NCBI RefSeq assembly: GCF_003858635.1
Contig: NZ_RQJO01000007.1
Location: forward strand, 435,941-499,940
DNA: 64,000 nucleotides
Direction: 5' to 3'
Source of the DNA: Larkinella rosea
Lineage (GTDB): Bacteria > Bacteroidota > Bacteroidia > Cytophagales > Spirosomataceae
Shown: positions 44,313 through 53,701 of the stretch, piece after piece
Numbering within the stretch: the first letter of the stretch is position 1
How the letters are laid out: each line of letters opens with the position of its first letter
Notes under the pieces: generated by a model
The model's input: the letters and a program-made list of their open reading frames with translations, nothing else
Databases searched by the model: none
What the model was told of the DNA's origin: nothing
Made by a program: the position numbers and the translations under genes

Positions 44313-44449
44313 CCGTAGTTGTTGTTTAAGGGTTGTTGTGTGATTGACGAACCACACAAAGTAAAAGCGTTCGGAAAGCCCTTAAAACAAGCGAGTTACC
44401 CGATTGCGGAAAAACCGGGTTGAAGTGTAGCGAAGCAGGATTTAAATGA

Positions 44450-44486
44450 CAAGAGGGTACGGTTAAAAGAAACCAATACCCTCTTG
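44450..44486 (-). terminator. Hairpin terminator of TonB receptor gene
   Basis: CAAGAGGGTA (44450-44459) and TACCCTCTTG (44477-44486) pair perfectly around a 17-nt segment that itself pairs partly (GGTT/AACC). It lies 26 bases after the receptor stop. T-content after it is weak. Confidence 0.65.
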
Positions 44487-44511
44487 AAAACTCTTCTACG
44501 AGCTGAAGCTG

Positions 44512-46890
44512 TTAAAACTCCCAGCGGTAATTAATCACCGGAATCAAACCCAACTGGTATTTCTGCACCACTTTTCCCTGAAAAGCGTCAAAATAGCTGT
44601 AGAATGCATTCTGGGCACTGGTCAGGTTTTGCAAATCGAGAGAGAGGGTCCGGCTGTAGCGGGCTTTGCTCTTTTTCCAGTACACCCGCAGATCCGCCCG
44701 GAAATAATTCGGGAACCGTACGCTGAAAATATCGCTGCCGTATACTGTCGTGCCGGCCTGCTTCGACAAAACCGGGTCGATGGGCCGGTCGCGCAAACCG
44801 CCCAGGTACGAAAGCCGCCCGTTGACACCCCAAATCCGGCTGCGGGTTCCCCGGCTTTTCGTCCATTCTTTTCCGGCCGTAATCCCACTCGTAAAACCGC
44901 CATCGAAGCGCGTGCTGCGCCAGTTTCCATCAGCTAATGCCTTGTATTTGGATTCGTAAACCGAGCCGGACACCAGCACGTAATAATTCTTCGACAAGTA
45001 CTTCTGGTACGTCAGCTCGACGCCCCGGTTTCGGCCTTTTCCGGCATTGATCAGCGGTTCGCTGACGTAAGCTTCAATCAGGTTTAAAGCCGAAAAGTTA
45101 CTTCCGTTCAGCGTGCTGACGGGCACATCGAACAGCATTTGGGAATATCCTTCAATCTTCCAGTAGCTGTCGGGAGAGAGCTGATGCGTATAACCCGCAA
45201 CGATGTGGTGCGCTTTGGTAAATCCGAGCGATTCGTTGTTGTACGTTGGCGGAGTCGGGAAGCGGCTTTTCGACAGGTAAACCTGCGGGAGCTGCTGCTG
45301 GCTGTGCAGACCGTAAGCCACCGACAGCGCTTTTCCGGGCAATACTTCCCAGCGGATCGAAGCCCGTGGTTCCAGCGACTGACTCTTGAAGGTAAAGGTA
45401 TTGTAGAACAAACCGGCATTAACCGTTACATTATCAGCGGGTAACCACTGGTAGTTGATGTACGGTTGAATCATCCAGCCGTGCAGAGAACCTGCAAAAA
45501 GGGTGTTGTTGGCCGAACTGGTAATGGGCGGAACCGTGCTGCGTAGAATGTCGACCGAATTATCGGCATAGGTCAGAAACAGACCTGCCTTAACACTGTT
45601 ATGTTCGTTAATCCGGTAATTCAGTGACGAGGTCAGCGTTGAGCGGGAACCGGCCTGGTTGTCGATTTGGTAGTCGGCCTGAAAACGCGGACTGCCCGGA
45701 AATTCCTGATTCCGGTCGCTGCTGTTGGCCGAAACCACCAGGGCGGTTTTCCACAACAACCGGGTTCCAAGCGGCTGGGATAACGTCAGGCCACCGGCGG
45801 CCATGCGGGTTTTGTACGTAATGTAGTTCCGGTCTTTATCCTGCTCCTGTTCAGCTTCGGCCAATGGATTAAAAACATTGCTGCTCGTTCCTCCCAGGCC
45901 AAAAACCGTAAACCGCCCGCCTTTTTTGGTCGGAAAATTCAGGTTAAAAGACAAATCGTGAAACCGGATGTCTTCCCCTCCGAAGGTAACGCCCAGCGCA
46001 CCGAGCAAACCCGTGAATGAATACCGGTAATTCACCAGATACGAGGAACCTTTCTGCTTCGAAATCGGGCCTTCGGCCGCGAGGTCGACACCGATCAGAC
46101 CCGCCTGAGCGATGAATTCATGGCGCTCGTTATTCCCCGGCCGCAGGCTCATGTCCATGACGCTCCCGACCGTGTTCCCGTATTCCGGCGAAAACGCACC
46201 GGTCAGAAACCGGGTGGTCCCGAGCAATTGGGCGCTAAGAATATTAACCCCACCGCCCGACGCCGTTGGCCGGTCGCCGATGGTTCCGGCATTGCTCTGA
46301 TGATTCGGATTGACGATTTCGACGCCTTCCAGTCGCCAGATCAGGCTGTTGGGCGAGTTGCCGCGTACGGAATTGATGTTGGTGCCATCGTTCGTCGTAA
46401 CCACACCCGCGTAGGCCGTGGCCAGCCGCGCCGGGTCAAGATAACTTGCCGGAAACCGGAGTACCTGTTCGATGGTAATGTGTTCGGCGCTAATGGTCCG
46501 GTCGGTTCGCGTACCGACGGCTGTGGCTTCGCCCAGTTGCGTCACGCCCGGTTGCAGGTTCACTTCCAGCACCTGTTCTTTGCCCGATTCGACCAGCACT
46601 TCATTGATGATGCTGGTTTCGTAGCCGACAAACGAAACGGTGAGTTGATGGCGACCGATCGGAGTATTGACAAAACGAAACCGCCCCTGATCGTCGGTGA
46701 CCGTACCCGAATTGGTGTTGCCGGTTTGCAAATTTTTTAAAGTTACCGACGCACCCACCAGCGGTCGACTCTGGCTGGCATCGAATACGGTTCCCCGAAG
46801 GGTTTGGGTGGGCGTTTGGGAAAAACCGGCAAAGGCCAGCAACGTCAGTAAAGACAGCCAAAAAGAGGTGCGATAGTAGGTGTTCGTCAT
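44512..46890 (-). CDS. TonB-dependent outer-membrane receptor with carboxypeptidase-like N-domain
   Basis: A 792-residue receptor. It has a signal peptide (LSLLTLLAFAGFSQ), a carboxypeptidase-regulatory-like domain at about 29-115 (LRGTVFDASQSRPLVGASVT), a plug domain (INSVRGNSPNSLIWRLEGVEI) and a 22-strand barrel ending in the aromatic LIPVINYRWEF. No TonB-box is obvious. It lacks a SusD partner, so it is less likely a SusC-type glycan importer and more likely takes up a peptide, cobalamin or metal chelate. It stands alone and is divergent from the endonuclease III-like gene with a 50-base gap. Confidence 0.87.
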   Translation of the reverse strand: MTNTYYRTSFWLSLLTLLAFAGFSQTPTQTLRGTVFDASQSRPLVGASVTLKNLQTGNTNSGTVTDDQGRFRFVNTPIGRHQLTVSFVGYETSIINEVLVESGKEQVLEVNLQPGVTQLGEATAVGTRTDRTISAEHITIEQVLRFPASYLDPARLATAYAGVVTTNDGTNINSVRGNSPNSLIWRLEGVEIVNPNHQSNAGTIGDRPTASGGGVNILSAQLLGTTRFLTGAFSPEYGNTVGSVMDMSLRPGNNERHEFIAQAGLIGVDLAAEGPISKQKGSSYLVNYRYSFTGLLGALGVTFGGEDIRFHDLSFNLNFPTKKGGRFTVFGLGGTSSNVFNPLAEAEQEQDKDRNYITYKTRMAAGGLTLSQPLGTRLLWKTALVVSANSSDRNQEFPGSPRFQADYQIDNQAGSRSTLTSSLNYRINEHNSVKAGLFLTYADNSVDILRSTVPPITSSANNTLFAGSLHGWMIQPYINYQWLPADNVTVNAGLFYNTFTFKSQSLEPRASIRWEVLPGKALSVAYGLHSQQQLPQVYLSKSRFPTPPTYNNESLGFTKAHHIVAGYTHQLSPDSYWKIEGYSQMLFDVPVSTLNGSNFSALNLIEAYVSEPLINAGKGRNRGVELTYQKYLSKNYYVLVSGSVYESKYKALADGNWRSTRFDGGFTSGITAGKEWTKSRGTRSRIWGVNGRLSYLGGLRDRPIDPVLSKQAGTTVYGSDIFSVRFPNYFRADLRVYWKKSKARYSRTLSLDLQNLTSAQNAFYSYFDAFQGKVVQKYQLGLIPVINYRWEF

Positions 46891-46940
46891 TTGGATTCAG
46901 GAATTGATCCGTAAAAGTAATACGACAAATAACCAAGTCT

Positions 46941-47663
46941 ATGCACAATCAGTTGTTCCTGGAAAAAACACCTGAACATTTTTTGATGATAGCCATCGAT
47001 GTCGCCCAAAAAACGGTGCTGGTCCACGAAATCCTGAACCAGCACTACGGCGTTCAAGCCATTTATGGCCGTATGGACCCGATGCATGAATTGATTGCCA
47101 CGGTGTTGTCGCACCGGACGACGCACGCCAACGAAATGACGGCTTACCGCACGATGATGGAGCGGTTCGGCTCCTGGGAAGCCATTCGGGATGCCCCGGT
47201 GGCCGAACTGACCGAGGCCATTCAGACATCGAATTATCCGGAGGTAAAAGCGCCCTGGATCAAGCAGATACTGGCCCGGATCATTGCCGAACGCGGGGAA
47301 GCGAACGTTGATTTTCTGCGCGAAATGACCACAGAAGAGGCCATGGCCTGGCTGACATCGCTACCGGGCGTGGGGCTGAAAACCGCGACGCTCCTGCTGC
47401 TTTTCAATTTTCAAAAACCGGTTTTGCCGGTCGATACGCACGTCCACCGCGTGACACAGCGCCTGGGAATCATTGGCCCGAAAGTGAGCGCCGAGAAGGC
47501 CCACGGTATTTTGCTGGCCTATTTGCCACAGGACGCAACGGTTTTATTCAATTTTCACAAACACTTTTACTGGCACGGGCAGCGGGTTTGTTTCTGGAGT
47601 TTCCCTGCCTGCGGACAATGCGTACTGCGGCTGCAGTGCGATTATTTTAAAAAACAAGCCTAA
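46941..47663 (+). CDS. Endonuclease III-like HhH-GPD DNA glycosylase
   Basis: 240 residues with the Nth/MutY fold. The helix-hairpin-helix LPGVGLKTATLLLL carries Lys147 and VDTHVHRV carries Asp165, the two residues needed for bifunctional glycosylase/AP-lyase chemistry. The C-terminal cysteines are spaced C-x6-C-x2-C-x5-C (RVCFWSFPACGQCVLRLQC), the [4Fe-4S] cluster of endonuclease III. The first helix region reads VLSHRTTHANEM instead of the usual LSxQTTD, marking a divergent Nth subgroup. It repairs oxidised bases, but the substrate range may differ from standard Nth. Confidence 0.9.
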   Translation: MHNQLFLEKTPEHFLMIAIDVAQKTVLVHEILNQHYGVQAIYGRMDPMHELIATVLSHRTTHANEMTAYRTMMERFGSWEAIRDAPVAELTEAIQTSNYPEVKAPWIKQILARIIAERGEANVDFLREMTTEEAMAWLTSLPGVGLKTATLLLLFNFQKPVLPVDTHVHRVTQRLGIIGPKVSAEKAHGILLAYLPQDATVLFNFHKHFYWHGQRVCFWSFPACGQCVLRLQCDYFKKQA

Positions 47664-47718
47664 AACCGTTAATTTGCTTCCGAGTGAGTTCCAACGTAAC
47701 CATAGTTCTGATCTTTGA

Positions 47719-48792
47719 ATGAACCCTGTAGACAATTTCCTGATTGGTTACGCCCTGTTGATTACCACGATTTCCTTTATTCACCTCGTTCGGGTCGATG
47801 CCTGGTGGATTCGCATCTGGGATTTTCCCCACCTGCAACTGACGGTGCTGGCGGCTGTTGGGCTGCTCGGATGGGTTGCCCTGAGTCGGAACACCGAGTG
47901 GCCGATGTTGCTGGCGGTGGCCGGGTTGGTGGCGGCTTTGGTGTACGAAGGCTGGCTGATTTATCCCTTCACGCCCCTTCACCGCAAGGAGGTCAGTTAC
48001 TTCCCAAAGTCTAAAAGAGATGAGTCGTCGGAGCTAAACCGCATTCGAATTCTGAACGCCAATGTGTTCATGGAAAACACGAAATGTCCGGATGTGATGG
48101 CGCTCGTTGAAAAACATAACCCGGACGTGTTGATGATTCTGGAAGCTAATCTTAGGTGGCAAAAAGCACTGGAACCACTTGAAAGCCAGTTTCCATACCG
48201 GATTTTGTACCCGCTCGAAAACACCTACGGCCTGTTGTTTTATTCAAGTTTGCCCATTCGTCACCAGGAAGTGCGGTTTTTGATCCAGGATGATATTCCG
48301 TCGATTTATGCCCAACTCCAACTGAAATCCGGGCAACTCGTTCATTTTTACGGGATTCACCCCATGCCACCCAGCCCGACGGAGCATTACCGGTCGACGG
48401 AGCGGGATGCCGAATTGCTGGTGGTGGGGAAAGAAGTTCGTACTATGAAGGAGCCGGTGATTGTGGCCGGTGATCTCAACGACGTGGCCTGGTCGCATTC
48501 CACGCGGCTTTTTCAGCGCATCAGCGGGCTTTTCGATCCGCGGATTGGCCGTGGTTTGTACAATACGTTCCATGCGAAGTATTTCTTTCTGCGCTGGCCG
48601 CTCGATCACATTTTTGTGTCCCACCATTTTCGGTTGCGTTCCATCAAACGATTGCCCAATTGCGGTTCCGACCATTTCCCCATCCTGATTTCACTGGCCT
48701 ACGCCCCCGAAGCCGTTGCCCGGGCTGTTCCGCAACCTGAAAAAGATGACCTGAAAGAAACCGAAGAAATCATTGAACGGGCGGAAGAGTAG
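47719..48792 (+). CDS. Membrane-anchored endonuclease/exonuclease/phosphatase family protein
   Basis: 357 residues. Three N-terminal hydrophobic segments (about 5-85) anchor an EEP domain starting at IRILNANVFMEN. Catalytic blocks include VLMILEANLRW (metal Glu), YGIHPMPPSP, VAGDLNDVAWS (Asp-x-Asn) and NCGSDHFPILI (Asp-His). Members of this membrane-bound EEP type may cleave nucleic acids, phosphoinositides or lipids; the active site faces the periplasm if the helices span as predicted. The C-terminal tail is acidic (KDDLKETEEIIERAEE). It lies downstream of the Nth homologue on the same strand, gap 55 bases. Confidence 0.85.
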   Translation: MNPVDNFLIGYALLITTISFIHLVRVDAWWIRIWDFPHLQLTVLAAVGLLGWVALSRNTEWPMLLAVAGLVAALVYEGWLIYPFTPLHRKEVSYFPKSKRDESSELNRIRILNANVFMENTKCPDVMALVEKHNPDVLMILEANLRWQKALEPLESQFPYRILYPLENTYGLLFYSSLPIRHQEVRFLIQDDIPSIYAQLQLKSGQLVHFYGIHPMPPSPTEHYRSTERDAELLVVGKEVRTMKEPVIVAGDLNDVAWSHSTRLFQRISGLFDPRIGRGLYNTFHAKYFFLRWPLDHIFVSHHFRLRSIKRLPNCGSDHFPILISLAYAPEAVARAVPQPEKDDLKETEEIIERAEE

Positions 48793-48888
48793 CGGTTTCA
48801 CCAGCGGGAACGGACGATTGACCGTTGATTTTTCCCGTTTGACTTTGATTCGCACCGCATTCCCCACCGGAGGCTGCATATTTGCTGC

Positions 48889-49917
48889 ATGAACGCCCGC
48901 TTTTCGTTTCGCCAGATTGCCGGAATTGCTTCAGTCATTATTGCAATGCTGGTGAATCTGCCGTTGATCCGACTCGCGAACCGGACCCAACTGGCGATTT
49001 TCCCCGGTCTGCCGGATACGGTTTTCCTGTTTTTCCGGCTCCTCTTTCACATCGCGTTTACGTTTTTTTTCATTGAGCTAAATCGGTATGTGCTGCTCCA
49101 AAAACGGTACAAACCCCGCATGAACCTGCTGGGATGGTACGGAATCAATCTGTTGTTGTTTTCGATTCTTACCGCTCTTTTCGTTGGAATCATGTTGCTC
49201 TGGTATCCCGAACGGCCAATTCTGGTGTTGGTCACAACCTACTTTCGGACTTTTTTCGTCTGGGGAACGGCCTTGCTGGTCGCGAATTTTCTGACGGTTT
49301 TGCAACAAAACCGGTCGATGCAGGCCGAGAACGAACGGTTGAAACGGGAAAGCCTGCAAGCGCAGCTCGACGGTCTTCGTGCCCAGCTGAATCCGCATTT
49401 TCTGTTCAATTCGCTCAATGCACTTAGCTCACTCATCCGGGAGGGAAGCGCCAATACACAGCCGTACCTGGCTAAATTGTCGCAGGTGTTGCGGTATTCG
49501 CTGCAGGTGCAGAACCGGGAACTGGTACCCTTTTCGGAAGAAATGCAGTTTACAAATGCCTATTCGTTTCTGCTGACCATGCGGTTTGGGAATAATTTGC
49601 AGATTGTGAATGACTTGCCGACCCAGTCACCCTGGTTGATCCCGCCCATGACGCTGCAACTGCTCATCGAAAATGCCGTCAAGCATAACATTGTTTCCGG
49701 GGCAAAACCGCTTCGAATTCACCTGGCGGCTGATTCGATCAGCAACACGATTCGGGTAAGCAATGGAAATCAACCCAAACCGGAACCCGCTGACGGAACT
49801 GGCACCGGACTGCCGAATCTGGAAAACCGCTTCCGCCTGCTGACCGGAAAAACCATCCGGATTGTGCGTTCGGAAAGCGAATTTAGCGTTTATTTACCCA
49901 TTATTTCGGCCGTCTGA
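48889..49917 (+). CDS. LytS-type sensor histidine kinase, partner of adjacent LytTR regulator
   Basis: 342 residues: four hydrophobic segments (about 10-135), a short coiled coil (QAENERLKRESLQAQL), then the LytS catalytic region with His170 in AQLNPHFLFNSLNAL, N box LLIENAVKHN and G box GTGTGLPNLENR. The stop codon overlaps the ATG of the response regulator (TGATG), so kinase and regulator are translationally coupled. The input signal is unknown. A one-mismatch -7 box (CATATTTG, 48877-48884) lies just before the start. Confidence 0.9.
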   Translation: MNARFSFRQIAGIASVIIAMLVNLPLIRLANRTQLAIFPGLPDTVFLFFRLLFHIAFTFFFIELNRYVLLQKRYKPRMNLLGWYGINLLLFSILTALFVGIMLLWYPERPILVLVTTYFRTFFVWGTALLVANFLTVLQQNRSMQAENERLKRESLQAQLDGLRAQLNPHFLFNSLNALSSLIREGSANTQPYLAKLSQVLRYSLQVQNRELVPFSEEMQFTNAYSFLLTMRFGNNLQIVNDLPTQSPWLIPPMTLQLLIENAVKHNIVSGAKPLRIHLAADSISNTIRVSNGNQPKPEPADGTGTGLPNLENRFRLLTGKTIRIVRSESEFSVYLPIISAV

Positions 49918-50684
49918 TGCGCGTTCTGATTATTGAAGATGAGGTTACTGCGGCTTCGCACTTGTCCGCTTTGCTGCGCGAAATCGAGCCATCGCTGACG
50001 GTTTTGGGCGTTATCGACAGCGTGTCCGAGGGCCGGGAAAAATGGCTGGAATTCCCCGTGCCCGACCTGATTTTTTCGGATATTCAACTGGCTGATGGCC
50101 TGTCGTTTACGCTACTGGAGCAAGTGGCGGTTTCCTGCCCGATCATTTTCACGACGGCCTACGATGAATATGCCATTCGGGCATTTCGACACAACAGCAT
50201 CGACTACTTGCTCAAACCCATCGAACGCGAAGCGCTGGAGACCGCCCTGCAAAAGTACCGGTCGCTAAACCGCCCGGTGGCGGATGATCTGGTGCGGCAG
50301 ATGCGGGAAATGCTGAGCAGCCGGGCCTTTCAGCCGCGCACGTATCGCACTAACTTTCTGATTCAGTTCCGGGACAAACTGCTGCCTATCAAGGTGAGCG
50401 ACATTGCCTATTTCGAGATCGAGGGCGGGGTGGTTTCGGCCACGCTCCTGACCAAAATCCGCTATCCGATCGATCTGAAGCTGGATGAGCTGGAAAACCA
50501 ATTGAATCCGCAGGATTTTTTTCGGGCCAACCGCCAGTTTATCATTTCCCGGAAATGCATTCTGGAAGTGGAGCTGTATTTCAACGGACGCTTACAGGTT
50601 CAACTCATTCCGATGCCGGGAGGAGCGGTGGTGATTAGCAAAGACCGCGCTCCGCAGTTTAAAAAATGGCTGGAGGAATTTTAA
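49917..50684 (+). CDS. LytTR family response regulator
   Basis: 255 residues. The receiver domain (1-125) has the acidic pair in LIIEDEVTAA, phospho-acceptor Asp55 in DLIFSDIQLADG, and Lys in YLLKPIERE. A LytTR DNA-binding domain follows (about 145-255), with KLLPIKVSDIAYFEIEGGVV and DFFRANRQFIISRKCI as hallmark blocks. LytTR proteins bind direct repeats through a beta fold. It pairs with the kinase gene it overlaps. The next gene, a small Spy-like protein, could be a target but no repeat site is obvious. Confidence 0.92.
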   Translation: MRVLIIEDEVTAASHLSALLREIEPSLTVLGVIDSVSEGREKWLEFPVPDLIFSDIQLADGLSFTLLEQVAVSCPIIFTTAYDEYAIRAFRHNSIDYLLKPIEREALETALQKYRSLNRPVADDLVRQMREMLSSRAFQPRTYRTNFLIQFRDKLLPIKVSDIAYFEIEGGVVSATLLTKIRYPIDLKLDELENQLNPQDFFRANRQFIISRKCILEVELYFNGRLQVQLIPMPGGAVVISKDRAPQFKKWLEEF

Positions 50685-50823
50685 GGCTTCACGCGCTTCT
50701 CCGGCGTTTTGACCGCCGAATCTGGTCCCTTCAATGCGGTTTTTGGAATGAAAACGATTGGATTCACTACGTTTGGTCTGTTAATTATCCAGTTGGTTCC
50801 ATTCCATTAATATTTGCATTTGT

Positions 50824-51201
50824 ATGAAAACCAAGCTATTAAAAACCGCCTTGTTTCTTATTATTTTAATGAGTGGGACGGCATCGTTCGCCCAGCGCGG
50901 AAACCTCGGAACGCCCGAAGAACGGGCTGCCAGCCTAACGACTAAAATGAAGGAAAAACTGAACCTGACCGCCGACCAGGAGGTTCCTGTTGCCGAAATC
51001 AACCTGAAATACGCCCGGCAAAACCAGTCGCTGCTCGAAACCGGTGGCCGGAATATGCGGACCGCCCGACAGGTTCAGAACTCCCTGAAGGAAAAAGACC
51101 GGGAATTGAAAAACGTATTGAACGCCGATCAATACAAACAGTATCAGGTGCTTAAGGAAGAGATGAAAGCTGAATTGAAGCAACGGCGCAGGCAAAAGTA
51201 A
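50824..51201 (+). CDS. Small exported Spy/CpxP-like helical protein
   Basis: 125 residues with a signal peptide ending FAQ (about residue 23), then helices rich in Lys/Glu/Gln: ERAASLTTKMKEKLNLTADQ, VAEINLKYARQNQSLLE and LKNVLNADQYKQYQVLKEEM. The LTxxQ and L-xx-DQYKQY patterns resemble the periplasmic Spy/CpxP-like fold and the DUF4890 group of Bacteroidota. A stress-linked periplasmic chaperone-like role is a guess. It follows the LytS/LytTR pair by 139 bases and is closed by a strong bidirectional hairpin. Confidence 0.75.
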   Translation: MKTKLLKTALFLIILMSGTASFAQRGNLGTPEERAASLTTKMKEKLNLTADQEVPVAEINLKYARQNQSLLETGGRNMRTARQVQNSLKEKDRELKNVLNADQYKQYQVLKEEMKAELKQRRRQK

Positions 51202-51244
51202 CACGGATTTTTCTGCCCTTACTGTGATTATCCCCAAACAAATC

Positions 51245-51275
51245 AAAACCAGTCCCGGATTTCGGGACTGGTTTT
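51245..51275. terminator. Bidirectional Rho-independent terminator
   Basis: AAAACCAGTCCCG (51245-51257), loop GATTT, exact complement (51263-51275) ending TTTT; read backwards it also ends in T residues. It serves the plus gene ending at 51201 and the convergent minus gene ending at 51295. Confidence 0.9.
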
Positions 51276-51294
51276 GGAGATGATGGAAGTGGCA

Positions 51295-52095
51295 TTATTT
51301 TCGATTCGTAAACCCGATTCCCATGCTGTTGGATCGAACGGCGGACTCGGTGCCCAGAAAATCCATCGTAACGGACGGTTTATAAACGTAGTCATCACCC
51401 CAGGCATCACATACCTGCAGTTGTTCGCCGGTCGGTTTGTATATGGCCGTAACGGAATAGCGGCCCAGCGGAATATCCTTGATAGCGTACGCCCGTTTTT
51501 TGGCCTGGACTTTCAGGGTTTTTCCCGTCGACCCATCGATCAGCGTTCCGACCGGTTTTAGGGTAAATTCGATATTTTCAGTATCATTCAGGTTGATGAC
51601 GTTCGGATCGCGGAACAACTCCATCGTCCCGCCATAGTACAAATCCAGGCTCAGATCCGGAATGTGACCGGTTAGTTTCCACTGAAAATTGCGGACCGGT
51701 TTTTCGTCCTCGGTAAAGCTGTCCGGATTCTCGGGATCAAGCTGGATTTTATACACCTTGCCGTTGTATTGTTTGAGAATATAGCCCCGAACGTTCCACT
51801 GTCCCAGGTCTTTTACCAATTGAATTTTATACGTTCCATCCGAACTGCTCGAGGTTTCCACACCCCGTCCTTTAAAGACATCATTTTCGGTGTAAACCGT
51901 CGCCCGTGGAAGCGGATTTCCTTGTGGATCAGTTACTTTTCCAAGTAAATAACCTGATTTCCCCTGGCTTGAGCCGCCCGGATTTTCGGCCTCGGGGCCC
52001 GGCGAATTTGATTTGCAGGAAGTCATTGAAGTCAGGCAACCCATCAGAATGAGTGCCGCGCAACCCAGGCGGGGGATCACAGTTAACATGTTCAT
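51295..52095 (-). CDS. Lipoprotein with carboxypeptidase-regulatory-like fold
   Basis: 266 residues with a lipoprotein signal and Cys27 in SMTSC, then a Ser/Gly/Pro-rich linker. GYLLGKVTDPQGNPLPRATVYTEND (about 49-73) is a carboxypeptidase-regulatory-like beta domain; a second beta region follows (IPLGRYSVTAIYKPTGEQLQV). Such lipoproteins are commonly outer-membrane anchored, with unknown ligand. A perfect minus-strand TAGTTTTG -7 box lies 31 bases before ATG 52095. Confidence 0.75.
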   Translation of the reverse strand: MNMLTVIPRLGCAALILMGCLTSMTSCKSNSPGPEAENPGGSSQGKSGYLLGKVTDPQGNPLPRATVYTENDVFKGRGVETSSSSDGTYKIQLVKDLGQWNVRGYILKQYNGKVYKIQLDPENPDSFTEDEKPVRNFQWKLTGHIPDLSLDLYYGGTMELFRDPNVINLNDTENIEFTLKPVGTLIDGSTGKTLKVQAKKRAYAIKDIPLGRYSVTAIYKPTGEQLQVCDAWGDDYVYKPSVTMDFLGTESAVRSNSMGIGFTNRK

Positions 52096-52125
52096 CGTCG
52101 TGTCTGTTGTTTGTTATGGATGACA

Positions 52126-52133
52126 CAAAACTA
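52126..52133 (-). promoter_or_regulatory. Minus-strand -7 box TAGTTTTG
   Basis: The minus strand reads TAGTTTTG, a perfect TAnnTTTG match, 31 bases upstream of the lipoprotein start at 52095. A CTTG 21 bases further upstream could be a weak -33. The remaining spacer to 52348 shows nothing else. Confidence 0.5.
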
Positions 52134-52347
52134 GCTCAGACGAGGTGTATCATTCAAGCAGGAGCAGTATGGGCGGCCACAAGCCGTGTTTGAATTGTAC
52201 AAATCCGTGCCTGATTTGCGGAAAGACAGGCAGGCAGCCGGGCGATGGAAAGTAGACCGTTTACCCAATAATGAGCAGCTTCAACTGCCTAAATTCGTAG
52301 ATTCTGACGTTTAATAGGTAAATTAGAAGCTTATAAATCGCATCGTT

Positions 52348-53583
52348 ATGTACAACAAATTACTCTTGGGAATCGCTGTCGCGGGCTGCTGGTTGGGGCT
52401 GAGCTCGTGCGGGAAGGACGAGGAACCCGGCACCACTGATCCGCCGGTTACAGTCGGTGGATATGTGGTAGCTATTCGGGATGTGGGCGCCACCAAAGCA
52501 ACGGATTACCTGTTGCAAACCACTTCGGTCACGAGTGGAACGCTTTCGGTGGCAGGAAAAGGAATCGAACAAAGCGGAAACCGGTCGTACATCCAGGCGG
52601 GAAAAACGATTTTTAGCGTGGGCGGCAGTGGAACCAATCAGGGAACACCCTCAGCCATTGGCTATGTGCTCGACGCGACGAACAAGCTGGTTCAGAAAGC
52701 CAGTTTTACCTTCGACAAATACTTCGACGTGCTGACTGCGATCGACGATAATACGCTGGGGGGTATTCAGATTCCGCGCACGGCAGCCGAAAACCGGGAA
52801 GCCATTTTCTACACGGCCAATGCCGCGAATGCCACGCTGACGGCTCAGGTGAAAAGTTCGCTGGCGCCCTTGTTCAAAGACGATCAGGTCTGGCCTTCGG
52901 GCATGCGGATTCGGGATGGCAAAGCGTACGTTTCCTATTACCTCCAAAACCGGACTGATCTGCTGACGCCCAATACGGATACCAACTACGTCGCCATCTA
53001 CACCTATCCGGCATTTACGCTCGAAAAAATCATCAGGGATGTGCGGACGGGCCCGGCTGGCGCTTCGAACAGCAGCAACGGGTTGATCAAAACCGAAACC
53101 GGCGACATTTATACGGTTTCTTCGTTGGGCTACACGTATTCGCGTCGGTCGAAACCGGCGGGTTTTCTGCGGATTAAAAATGGCGAAACAACCTTCGATC
53201 CGTCTTATTTCTTCAACATCGACGAGATTTCGAACAACCGGCGAATTTACTTTTGTCAGTATCTGGGGAACGGACTGGTGCTGGCGGAAATGGGTCGCTT
53301 CCCATCGTCCGGGGGCCAATGGGCGTACGCAGATGTGAACCAGAACGTCGTCATTATCGATCTGAACGCCAAAACCATCAAGGATGTCGACGGCGGTATT
53401 CCGGCCCATGCCGGTCAGGGCGGCATCACGCTTTCTGTTCTGGTCGAAAACGGAAAAGTGTACATGCCGGTATCCAGCTATGCCGAGGGTACTTCCATCT
53501 GGGAAATAGACATCGCCACCGCCACCGCCAAACAGGGCGCCCGGGTTGATGCGAAGTATGTGACTGGTATATTTAAGCTGTAG
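52348..53583 (+). CDS. DUF4374 family lipoprotein
   Basis: 411 residues, lipobox LGLSSC (Cys21). The mature part is a beta-propeller-like DUF4374 domain: GGYVVAIRDVGATKATDYLLQT, QAGKTIFSVGGSG, YFDVLTAIDDNTLGGI, SGMRIRDGKAYVSYY, ADVNQNVVIIDLNAKTIKDV. DUF4374 genes are often found beside TonB receptors and PepSY proteins for iron uptake, but here the nearest TonB receptor is 5.5 kb away. The 3' end runs straight into a long bidirectional hairpin. Confidence 0.85.
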   Translation: MYNKLLLGIAVAGCWLGLSSCGKDEEPGTTDPPVTVGGYVVAIRDVGATKATDYLLQTTSVTSGTLSVAGKGIEQSGNRSYIQAGKTIFSVGGSGTNQGTPSAIGYVLDATNKLVQKASFTFDKYFDVLTAIDDNTLGGIQIPRTAAENREAIFYTANAANATLTAQVKSSLAPLFKDDQVWPSGMRIRDGKAYVSYYLQNRTDLLTPNTDTNYVAIYTYPAFTLEKIIRDVRTGPAGASNSSNGLIKTETGDIYTVSSLGYTYSRRSKPAGFLRIKNGETTFDPSYFFNIDEISNNRRIYFCQYLGNGLVLAEMGRFPSSGGQWAYADVNQNVVIIDLNAKTIKDVDGGIPAHAGQGGITLSVLVENGKVYMPVSSYAEGTSIWEIDIATATAKQGARVDAKYVTGIFKL

Positions 53584-53588
53584 GGACA

Positions 53589-53698
53589 CGGTTTTTGGTT
53601 GCCGGTATTCGGTGTACGCCGGGACTTATGCGTACTGAAGATGCGTTTTGGATGCGCGTGTCAACTACCGTAAACCGAATACCGGCAACCAAAAACCG
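53589..53698. repeat. Long inverted repeat between convergent genes (30-nt arms, 29 matching)
   Basis: Arms 53589-53618 and 53669-53698 differ at one position; the loop is 50 nt. The arms contain CGGTTTTTGGTTGCCGGTAT. It begins 6 bases after one stop codon and ends 4 bases before the opposing one, so it is likely a shared transcription stop as well as a palindromic repeat. Confidence 0.85.
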
Positions 53699-53701
53699 CC
53701 C